This document shows positions 45,751 to 54,989 of a stretch of 64,000 bases of DNA, piece after piece. Source of the stretch: Brachypodium distachyon (Eukaryota; Streptophyta; Magnoliopsida; Poales; Poaceae); NCBI RefSeq assembly GCF_000005505.3, contig NC_016134.3, forward strand, positions 19,388,624-19,452,623, read 5' to 3'. Position 1 is the first letter of the stretch; every line of letters begins with the position of its first letter. The notes below the pieces were generated by a model. It saw nothing but the letters and a program-made list of their open reading frames with translations, did no database searches and had not been told where the DNA came from. A program made the position numbers and the translations under genes.

Positions 45751-47724
45751 TTCCAGGCACACCGCGTCACGGTGGTGTCCGGGTTCTGCCTCGAGAGGAC
45801 CCTCACCAATTGTGAAGCCACCGGGAGGGTGGCCGAATGGAGGATGGAGCTGTCGGAGTTTGACCTCCACTTCGCCAAGTCCAAAAGCATCAAGAGCACG
45901 GCCCTGGCGGACTTCATCGCGGAGTGGACGTCCACGAGCGTAGAAGAAAGTGAGTCGAAGACCGGCCTTCCCGGCAAGCTGGACGAGGGCCACCGGGTCC
46001 TCTACTTCGACGGTGCGTTCAGTCTCCAGGGAGCGGGGGCTGGGGTCGTCATCGCGTCACCCACAGGGGACCAGCTGCGGTTCGCTGTCCAACTCGACTT
46101 CCCTAACTCCACCAACAACACGGCGGAGGACGAAGGCCTGCTTGCCGGGCTGCGGGCTGCGGTCGCCCTCGACATTAAGCACCTGGTTGTTCGCGGTGAT
46201 TCCCAGCTTGTGATCAACCAGGTGAACAAGGACTACGACTGCCCTCAAATGGCGTCGTACGTGGAAGAGGTCCGCAAGCTGGAACAGAAGTTGAAGGGTT
46301 TGCGCTTCGAACACGTCAAGCGGAAGGACAACTTCGCTGCTGACGAGCTGGCCAAGATGGCAGCAGAGCGCCGAAAGCCTCCGGCGGGGGTGTTCTGTCA
46401 GAAGCAACTGGCTCCTTCAGTCGCCCCACAGTCGGCTGCCGGGGACGCCCCTCCGGCAACCGAAGGAACCCCTGCAGCAGCAGGGGTCCATGCCGCTGAT
46501 ATGGCAGCATGCGTTGGCAGGGAAATTCCTCCCTGGGCGGGAGAGATCGCCCGCTATTTGAAAGGGGAGGCTCTCCCGGAGGATGACGTCGCTGCGGAGC
46601 ACGTAGCGCGGCAAGCCAAGATGTACACTATGATAGACGGCAGCATCTACCGCAGGCGTGCGAATGGTGTCAAACTCATCTGCGTGCTGCAGGAAGAAGG
46701 GTGTGCACTATTGGAGGACATACATCAAGGCACATGTTCACACCATGTGGCCTCCCGGGCTCTAGCCGGCAAGGCTTTCCGGCATGGCTTCTACTGGCCC
46801 ACGGCCCTGGCCGACGCAGAGCGGCTGGTGAGGACGTGCGAAGCGTGCCAGTTCCACTCAAAGAAGAGCAACCAACCAGCCCAGGCCCTACATGCCATCC
46901 CGTCCTCATGGCCGTTCGCGGTCTGGGGACTGGACATCGTCGGCAAGCTACCAAGGGCGGTTGGCGGTTACGAATACTTGTTTGTGGCCGTCGACAAGTT
47001 CTCCAAATGGGTGGAGGTGGAACCAGTGCGCAAGGTGACCGCCCAGGCGGCCATCAAGTTCTTTAAGGGCATTGTGTGCCGGTTTGGTGTTCCTAACAGC
47101 ATCATCACCGACAACGGCACGCAATTCACAAGCGCGGCGTTTCACGCCTACTACGAAGACATGGGTACTAAGCTGCGCTTCACGTCCGTCGCTCACCCGA
47201 GGAGCAACGGAAAGGCGGAGCAAGCGAACGCAGAGGTTCTGCGGGGGCTCAAGACGAGAACCTTTGACAAGCTCAAAGGCCACGGGAAGCACTGGATCGA
47301 AGAACTCCAACCCGTGCTGTCGTCCATCCGAACCACACGTAGTCGGGCAACGGGTGAAACTCCTTTCGCCCTTGTCTACGGGGCAGAAGCGGTGCTGCCC
47401 CTCGAGCTCAAGTGCAGATCTCCCCGAGTACGCGCGTATGGCGACACCAGCCAACACGAGCAAAGGGTCGACGATCTAAACTTCATCGAAGAGCGTCGCT
47501 GCCGGGTTGCTGTGCCGACAGACGAGTCCGTCCCCGGGGGCTCGAGAACGGAGACCTTGTCCTGTGAAGGAATGAAGGCCGGGAACAAGTTGACTCCAAA
47601 ATGGAAGGGCCCCTTCCGGGTAGTGCAGGTGACCAGGCCGGGGGCTGTCCGCCTGGAAACCGAAGACGGCTTGCCGGTGCCCAATAGCTAGAATATTGAA
47701 CACTTGCGCAAGTTCTACCCGTGA
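45751..47724 (+). CDS. pol: TAT-4 pol: second (archaeal-type) RNase H and integrase, open
   Basis: The longest intact frame in the window, open from after TAA 45750 to TAG 47689-47691. The residue numbers given here count from a GTG at 45772, which is not a real start. The second RNase H reads LYFDGAF (D80), NNTAEDEG (E119), RGDSQLVIN (D143) and AADELAK (D191), the four acidic residues of the extra RNase H typical of Tat elements. The integrase has finger residues H318, H324 or H325, C356 and C359, and an intact triad D388, D447 and E483 with D-E spacing of 35. After the TAG, ten more family codons (NIEHLRKFYP) end in TGA at 47722-47724. It lies in frame with the upstream pol but is severed from it by the stop. 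The domain assignment is firm; expression is unlikely. Confidence 0.85.
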
Positions 47725-48490
47725 AGCGGCGGAGCCCGACCATCAGGTGATGCCTCCTATGCATACCTCTCGAACTAGTGTAACCGGGCAGCCCCCGTGT
47801 GTAAACCGCTAGTTAATTGTAAATAAAGATAAGTGTTTCACCCCTGAGATTTGTTTTTGCCTTGTTCATTCGCGTGTTTTCCCCCTCTTGCCTCCTGCTT
47901 TAAGTGCACAAAGGTGTCTTTCCATACTCGGTTGTGAGCAAGGGGCTGCTGTGCCCCCGAAACGAAAACCTGTTGCCGGATCGTTCCGGCACTGGACATG
48001 CCATTGGCGGGATGAGTTGCTCGGCCTCCCGCAGCCTGCACCACGGAGTCGCTCCGCCTGGGAAAGGAAATGCTCACATCCAAGTTTGGCATTGACCCCT
48101 TTGTGCCGGGGGCTGGGAAGCAGGAGAGATTTATCTGATTTACCTGTGTTAATTGTTTTGCCTGTGTTACTTGTTTTCGTAAGTTTCGAAAAATTTTGCA
48201 GCACCTCGGATCTGGTAAAAGTCTAACCTGCAGGAAAGGGAGGAATCTTGCACACTGTGGTGCCCGTGAGCTGCCCACGGGTCACGCCATACACCGGTGC
48301 CTTGTGGTGAGGGAGGTCCGCAACACAAGGGGTTCCCCGCACTCCGAGGCTTTTGAGTTGACAGCTTGCCGCCACGTGTGCCACGGTTACCTGGTAAGCA
48401 TGGCGGCGAAAACTGCGCCGCGTTCGGGGGAAAGGCGCCACGACGCCGCGCGGATCCGTCGCGCGTGGTGGCAAGCCTCCCTCCCGCGTC

Positions 48491-48499
48491 TATAAAAGG
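48491..48499 (+). promoter_or_regulatory. Internal sense-strand TATA box (TAT-4)
   Basis: TATAAAAGG in the context CGTCTATAAAAGGCGCGCC, followed by CCATGGAATGGCTCAGAGC. TAT-2 has the same arrangement at 25786-25778 on its sense strand. It lies about 160 bp before the palindrome array, suggesting a separate transcript across it. Confidence 0.5.
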
Positions 48500-48647
48500 C
48501 GCGCCCCAACCATGGAATGGCTCAGAGCGAAGCCGGGTTTGGGGCCGTGAAGGCAGGGGGTGCAACGGAGGCTCGGAGGTGGTGCTTCCCCTACCGTCGT
48601 GCCCCTGCCGCATCACCCCATCGAGCCCACCCCGAGGGGCGCCACAG

Positions 48648-48930
48648 AGGCATGATGGTAGTGCATGCCATCAGCGTCCCGCGCTGACAGGTGCACTGCC
48701 GTGGTGCCCCTGCTGCGCTTCCTCAAAGGGGCGGTTCCGGGGCGAGAGTCGCCGCAGAGGCACTGTGGGGGTGCATCCCATCAGCGTCCGGCGCTGACGG
48801 GGTGCATTGCCACAGTGCCCTTGTCGCCCCCCTCCGTAGGGCACCTCCGCAAGGAGCAGGGGCTGCCGTGGAAACTCTATGGTAGTGCGTGCCATCCGTG
48901 CCTTGTGCCGGTGGGTGCACTATCATAGAG
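48648..48930. repeat. Palindrome array (TAT-4)
   Basis: Landmarks GTGCAT at 48661 and 48771 and GTGCGT at 48885 give spacings of 110 and 114 bp. A fourth, decayed unit lies near 48575. Unit 1 has arms GGCATGATGGTAGTGCA and TGCACTGCCGTGGTGCC. It is inverted relative to TAT-1 and TAT-2 because the element is. Confidence 0.75.
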
Positions 48931-51571
48931 ACCCGGCTGCATTCCCTTTGAGAGAGCCTTTTTCGGGCGCGGGTCGTTGCGAGGACGCTGTGATGGCGCC
49001 GGTGCCAGCGCTCGGCGCTCGTTCTAGCTCATCACCGCGTCCTTGCCGCGGCCCTCGAGCAGTTTAGCTCCCGGGTAACAAGGGTCGTCGCATCCCTTGG
49101 GATGAGTTCCCTAGAGAATACCCAGGTCTTCCCAGTTGCGGGGGCTGTCGCTGGAAGGCTATAACTTCCTCGTCACCCGTGCCCGCCGTTCGGGGTGTAG
49201 CGAAGCCGGCGCCGAGGACGTTATAGCCGTCTCGCGGCTGCTCCTGGAGCGGAGTCCTCCTAAGCCAGGGTTCGTCCCTGAAGGCCAGGGTCCGCCCCTG
49301 AGGGCAAGGGTTGCCGCGTGAGCGTGGTGGTAGCATCGTCGGCGGCGGTTGCCGCCGACGGTGATCCTGCCCCCCGCGTTCCTGCCGCATCCCTCCGAGA
49401 TCGTTTCTCTTGAACAGGTACCCCAGATGGTTTCCTACCGAGGCAGTGCCCTGTCTGCACTCTACCGCAAAGCATCGCGAAACATTGGACCGAACGGAAA
49501 AGCTAAGTATCTGAACATGAACGCTGAATTCGCTAAGAGCTGAACGAAACTGAGCACTGCCCCGCTGGGTGCGGCCCCGGATCCCGCGCGTAGCCGGAGT
49601 GTTAAAAGGGACGCTTGCGGGGGGAGTGCGCTCCCCGTGTGGCTCCCAGGTCCGCCCCGGGAGGACACGGCTTGGAGTGGTTACCCCGCAAGCGGATTGG
49701 CTCCCCGCTACCGCTTGGCCCCAGGTCGGCACTGCGGGTCCGTCCCGGGTCCCTGGTCTGGTCAAGGGTGAGGCGTGCGCGAGTCCCCCCGCAACACAAG
49801 GCAAGACACGCAAAGGCTAAGGGAACCACCCTGCGAGGCGGCCTCGGGAATAAAGGACAAAAATTGAGCAAACTAACAAGCTTGATTGACTAAGTGTCGA
49901 ATGATTACATGGACTAATCGAAAGGTCATTGTCCAAACGGCACTAAGTGCCATACTTGCAGGAAAAGCAAACAAGAAGGAGGTACAGTTGAAGCAACGAG
50001 TATAGCTGGGGCCTGCGGCAGCTAGCTGTCGTTGTCTTCGGCCGGGGGGTCAACGGGGGATTCAGGCTCCGGCTTCATCTACATCCGCTCGACGACCTCG
50101 TCGACGAACTCGCGCACTGCTTGGGTGTGCGTGGGCTCGTCCTCGCTGTCGGACCAAGCATCCAGCAGAGACTCGAAGGGGAACTCCGGATCCCGGAGAT
50201 GGATTCGCGGGAGGATTGTCCCGGCAACCTCTCGGGCGCAGTTGGCGACTTCGTTGGCGCCATACGTGGCGATCCAGGCATCGAGCGCCCCGAGCTTCCC
50301 CAATAAGTCGGAGAAGAAGGGGATCAGCATCGTGACGTCCGTGCCGTCCACCTCCGCCGCCTGCAGCTCGAACTTGGGCAGCAGGTCGTGCAGCGACTCG
50401 GCGATCTTCGCCAGCTTCTCCATGTCAAGCTGCCGCTACCCGATCAGCGTGCCATGATGGAGTCGGCGTCTTGCGCGGCCTTCTTGGCCTTGCTGATGCA
50501 GCCCTCCAGCTTCGCAAGCTCTAAGGCCTGGGTCGCGTTGGCCTCGCCGGCCTTAGCGAGCTCTTCCCGGACGGCGGCCAACTCGTCCTCAAGCCCGGCC
50601 GCTTTGCCTTTGACCGCGTTGAGCTCGGCCTCGTGCTGAGTCGCCGCTCTCGCCGCGTCCTCGGCGGCCTTGACCTGCACCTCCAGCAAGACGCGGAGGC
50701 CTTTGATTTCGCCGCGGTAGTTGGCGATCAGCTCGCTCTTCTCGTCCAGCCGCGCCTGGGCCGTTGCGAGCACCTCGGCATGCTCCTTCCAGGACACTTC
50801 TAGAGTTGCCGCCACTGCATCGAGCCTTCCTTGGAGCTCCGTGTGCTGGACCTCCAGTTGCCGACGGAGCTCGGTCTCCGGGACTACCGGCTCGCGAGCA
50901 GCCTCCAGGGCTTCCGGGCCAGCCGCGCCTCCTCTTCGGTGAGGCGCGCCTCCTCGCGCAGCCGGGAGAGTTCGCGCCGCTCTCTCTCGATGGCCTCCCG
51001 CACCTCGCCGAGTTGATTCTTGGCGGCAGTGTGGCGCTCCCTCACCTCGTTGTAGGAGGTGACGAAGGCGAACTGCTGGTCCCGGACGGCGTCCAGAAAC
51101 CGGTGCCCCCGCTCGAAGACGCCCGGATCCCAGTTAGAGGATTCCAAGCGACCCCGGCGAGGGTGCCGAGGTCGGTGCCGGGGAGAGCCCCCGAGGATGA
51201 TGAAGCCCCAGCTGCCGAAGTGGAGCTGGGCACGGGGTCGCCAACTTGTTCCCGGGGGTCTTGCTGTCCTTCCCCGACAACTTCCCCCGCGCCTAGGCTC
51301 CAGGGCACCGGGGTTGGAGAGGGCTCCCTGCTTCCGGCGGGGGTCGTCCCCTGTTGGACGGCGGGTGAGCCCGAGCCGGCCACGTCCGCGGCTTCGGGCG
51401 CGTCGCCGGGTGCCACCGCGACGGCGGCGGTCTCCACTGCTGCCGCTGTGTCCGTCGCCGCGGGGCCGGATGTGGGAGCCATTCCCGACTCTCCCTCCGC
51501 CCCCGCGGTCCCGACGGCCGAGTCGGGGTCGACCACGGCCGCACCTATTCCAGGCGCGGGCGCATTTGTGC

Positions 51572-51648
51572 CTGCAACCGTGGAAAAGCATGAGGGTCGG
51601 AGATGGTTGGTGCTATCGAAGACGAACAAGGGCGACCGGGGCGGTTAC
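51572..51648 (-). other. Intron 2 of the TAT-4 antisense gene (77 bp)
   Basis: On the minus strand, donor CACAAG|GTAACC and acceptor CCACGGTTGCAG|GC. Phase 1; the length is identical to TAT-2. Confidence 0.75.
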
Positions 51649-51744
51649 CTTGTGCGGCCGTCGGGCTTGCCGGTGCAGCCTCCCCTACCTCGCCTGTGCC
51701 AGCGGGAGCATCCAAGGGTCTTGTCGCGGGCGAGCTGCCGCTTG

Positions 51745-51818
51745 CTGCAGAAAGAGAAGGTATGTTCGTGAATTTGGCTAACAGGAATCGTAGTTGCAGA
51801 GAATCAACGAAGACATGC
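51745..51818 (-). other. Intron 1 of the TAT-4 antisense gene (about 74 bp, GC donor)
   Basis: The acceptor CTTCTCTTTCTGCAG is clear at 51745. The aligned donor has become CCGG|GCATGT, a GC-AG intron if it is used. Phase 1. Removing this and intron 2 (151 bp in total) brings exon 1 into frame with the exon 3 frame that contains APGIGAAVVD. Confidence 0.6.
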
Positions 51819-53631
51819 CCGGTGCCGGCTCTGTCTCTGCTGGGGCTGGGTCGCCAAGGAACGCGCCCATGTCGACGCTGGCCCCCGAGGTAGCGGGATC
51901 GGTGGTGCCGCCAGCGTCCGCACGCGTCCTCTTGCTTGGCGAGCCGGGCGGGGAATGGCTCCTCGCCCTCTTGCTGGCGCCCGCCGGCGAGGAGGACTTT
52001 GGAGGGTTGCGCCGGAGCGCGAAGCCCCGGAAGACCCCCCGGGCGGGCGGCGCCGTGGGCGCCCGCGGTGTCGCCGTGACTCGGAGAGCTCTGGGAGTCG
52101 ATGGCGATGCCGCCGCGACGCCGGGCGCCAAGCTCTAGGAGGCCCCCGCTACCGGAGCGAAGGCCGTCACCGGGGCACCGGAGACCCCCGCAGGTGCTGG
52201 AGTTGCCGGGGTACCGGCGGGCACCCCGGGACCAGTTCCCGCCGCGGAGGCACTCACGGCCCCTGTTGCCGCGGATGCCGTCGCGGTACCAACGGGCGCC
52301 CCAGGAGCGGCGGCGGCCGCCAGGTTGGGGGCCGCTGCCGGGGCGGACGTCGCTATTGAGGAGGTGGCTATGGCCGCCGCGAATGCCCTCGACCTTCTCA
52401 CGATCAGGGGCGCGCTGTCGCTACTTTCCTCGTCGTCGTCCTCCACGGCGACGACTTCCGGGGACGCGGCCACCTGGCCCTCCTCGTCGTCCAGCGACCG
52501 GAGGGACGGCCAGCTGGGCTTGGACCCGCCCTCGCTCTCCTCGAGCACCTGCTTCCCGCGGGGTGCTTGCGGTGGAGCGTGCGGGACGCGGGTGGGGGTG
52601 TCGTCCATCAGCCCCCACTCGTTGCAGGGCGGGAAGGCGCTGACGATGTCGCTAAGCGCCCTGACGCCGGCATGGAGAGCGGAGACCCCCGGCGGGAACT
52701 CCGTCGACTGGAAGACCTCGCTGGAGACCCCCCTCACCCACATCCTGAGGGACTCCAAGTCCACGCCGTCCGCCTAGAGGCGTGTCCTGTCCCCGGAGCC
52801 CGTGTACATCCACGCGGGCCGGGAACGCAGCTGCAGCGGGGCTATGCGCCGGTGGATGAAGGTGCGTGCCACGTCGACATCGATGAACCCCGCTAGCCGC
52901 AGCGCCTTGATCTTCTCCACGATGGGGAGGAGGTCGGCGTCCCGGTGGTACCTATCCTGCCAGCCGATCTGGGGCACCGGCAGCTCCGTCGGCGGCTGGA
53001 TGAACTCCTGGGGGTCCTCCACTCGGACCCAGCACCAGTCGCCCCGCCACTCTTTTTCGATCTTCTTCCCCGACCGGACGATGAACTCCGACTTCATCTG
53101 GTCGCGGGCGCGGAAAACCACCCCCGACCGGACGATGAACTCCGACTTCACCTTCACGTTGTCGATGCGCGGGTAAAAGTAATGGCGGAAGAGCCCCACC
53201 GACGGCATCACCCCCACGAATGCCTCGCAGAGGAACTGGAAGGTGGCGAGGAGGAAGAGCGAGGTGGGGTGGAGTTGCGCCACCCGCAACTGATAGGACT
53301 CCATCAGCGCATGGAGGAACAGAGAGAAGGGCGGCACCATGTCGCAGAGGAGGAAGCGCGCGAACACCCAGAAGTCGTTATCCTGGTGTTCGACGCCCGC
53401 CGGGAAGATCCGCGTCTCCCCGTGCTCGTTGAAGTTGGAGGCAACGGCATGCCGAAGCTTCCCCAGCGCCTCGCCGTTGTAGCCGGGGCGGAAGAAGGTG
53501 ACTGTAGCGTGCATCTCCCGCCTCTTCTGGTCCTTGGCGGCGGCCGCTTTGAGTGCCGCCTCGGTCTTGCTGGTCGCGGGCTTCTTCGAAGACTGGACCT
53601 CCTTCCCCTTCCTGGTGGTGGGGGGCGCCAT

Positions 53632-54014
53632 GGGGAGCGAGGGCAAAAACTGGCAGGAGCGAAGGGATGCGAGATGCGGAAGAGGATGGAGGCGAAAGGG
53701 CAAAGTGTTGCTCCCCTGTTGGCAACAGTGGAAGATTTATGATGCCCGGTCGTTTGGTAACGGCCGGTTCCGTACCCTACAGGTGCGCGAGGATAACTCC
53801 TAATCACTGGGAGTAATGCGCGGAGTGGCCTTAACTACCCTATTTGGGGGAGGAGTTAGGGCGGAAATCTCGCGCCCACTGCTCCGCTTTTAGCGGCGCC
53901 GTACACGGGGCAGCGAAGGGACGCGGGCCTTCAACTGATCGGGGGCCCACGCGTCGGTTAAGGGCGTAGCCCGGCAACCGACTAAGGTGATGCCGGCCCA
54001 CCCCCGGGGGCTAC
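53632..54014 (-). promoter_or_regulatory. Promoter region of the TAT-4 antisense gene (TATA decayed)
   Basis: The TATA position holds CATAAAT (about 53734-53740 on the minus strand) in a context otherwise like TAT-1 to TAT-3. The upstream conserved GGCCACTCCGCGCATTAC block (about 53810-53830) is kept. Confidence 0.5.
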
Positions 54015-54989
54015 TGTCGCACCAGTGGCGCTCGGGGTACCACCGCTGCGCGACGCGTGGGCCCCTCCCCCGGGTTCCCGGGAAGGTCACATCCCGGGGA
54101 GCGCCGACGAGCTTCCCGGCAAGCTACCAGCCCGAAAGGGGCTAGCGGGGCTTCGGGGAATATTCCCGCTTAGGCACCTCCCGGGAAGCTGCTTCCCGGG
54201 AGGAGGTTCCCGGGTGCTTCCCGGGCCGACTTGCGGGGACTGGGGGTTCCCAGACGCGTGCCCCCGCCTCGGGTCGTGGGGCCCACTGGACAGCGCCGCA
54301 CGGGCGCGTGGCGGGCGCGTAACGCACGGTCCCACCAAGGCAAGGAGTAAGGCGCGCGGCTCAGTAAACGAGCCGACCGACGGGTAGTTACCCGTCCGAT
54401 CCAAGGAACAGTGGTTGTCCAATCCTACCCTAGGATCTTAGGCCCCTAGCAGCGGAGGTGGCACCCATGCATGCCACCAGCTCACCGGGGAGAGTTGCGT
54501 GCCTCCCCGTTGGACACTTGTAGCCCATGCACCGTGGCACATGTGGCAGCCCCTTGTGTATAAAAGGAGGACCCATGCCAACGGTCAAGGGGGTTAGAGG
54601 GTTGACGGGTCAGACAGTTGGGAGGATAATGAGTTGATCAGTTGATTCCGGTAGACAGCAAGCAGAGAATAGCAAGGAGTACTTAGACATTGAGAGGAAG
54701 CCCGGGAACTGGCCCGGCGAGAACTTGTAAATGCTTGATCCGCAATCAATATCGGTTCAGACAGGCAGGACGTAGGGTTTTACACGTTCAGGAGGCCCGA
54801 ACCTGGGTAAAAAACGGGTGTGCATTTGTTCTGGTACTAGCGCGCCCTCTTGGCACTTGGTCTCACCGGCCCCATAGGGCCTCATCGGCCGTGCCGGCGA
54901 TAACCGGGTCTCCGCCCCAGACGCCCCTACCGAACCTACAAGGGGGACATGGCTGCACGCCCCCGGTGTCGGAGCACCGAGCGACGACA
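54015..54989 (+). repeat. TAT-4 3' LTR
   Basis: 975 bp, TGTCGCACC to GCGACGACA. TATAAAAG is at 54559-54566. It lacks a 16-bp repeat (about 40833) present in the 5' LTR. It is preceded by a CCCCCGGGGGCTAC stretch that occupies the polypurine-tract position. Confidence 0.92.

Larger units (their letters stand above)
47725..50021 (+). other. TAT-4 spacer between pol and the antisense gene
   Basis: Non-coding. It holds an AATAAAG polyadenylation-like motif near 47822, an AT-richer block, a TATA box with the palindrome array, a GC-rich region, and the conserved GGGTCCGTCCCGGGTCCC-type block (about 49730-49760) next to the 3' end of the antisense gene. Short frames here are not shared between copies. 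Confidence 0.7.
50022..53631 (-). pseudogene. TAT-4 antisense gene (gypsy-type transposon-domain protein)
   Basis: The ATG at 53631 begins MAPPTTRKGKEVQSS; the stop TAG is at 50022-50024. Exon 1 is a single frame with two stops (TAG at 52774-52776 and 52135-52137). Domains in order: basic N-terminus, conserved domain with HALMESYQLRVAQLHP and FRHYFYPRIDN, acidic stretch, Ala/Pro-rich linker, basic Ser/Arg patch, then a coiled coil (about 51030-50450) and C-terminus LPKFELQA...LIPFFSDL. Frameshifts lie near 51130, 50880 and 50440. An in-frame 54-bp duplication at about 53069-53150 repeats the KSEFIVRS residues. Two introns join the frames of the three exons. The spliced length is about 1,150 codons. 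Confidence 0.75.
40631..54989 (+). mobile_element. TAT-4: nearly complete Tat-lineage element (14.4 kb)
   Basis: Both LTRs, the PBS, gag, protease, RT, two RNase H regions, integrase, spacer with palindrome array, antisense gene and its promoter are all present in order. The flanks are CCTCG (40626-40630) and CCTCA (54990-54994), a 5-bp duplication with one mismatch. The site is the GC-rich leader part of the TEK-B 3' LTR. The LTRs are 991 and 975 bp and, by eye, roughly 97% identical apart from a 16-bp indel, so it is comparatively young. Gag-pol carries a frameshift and several stops, so it is not autonomous. Confidence 0.93.
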
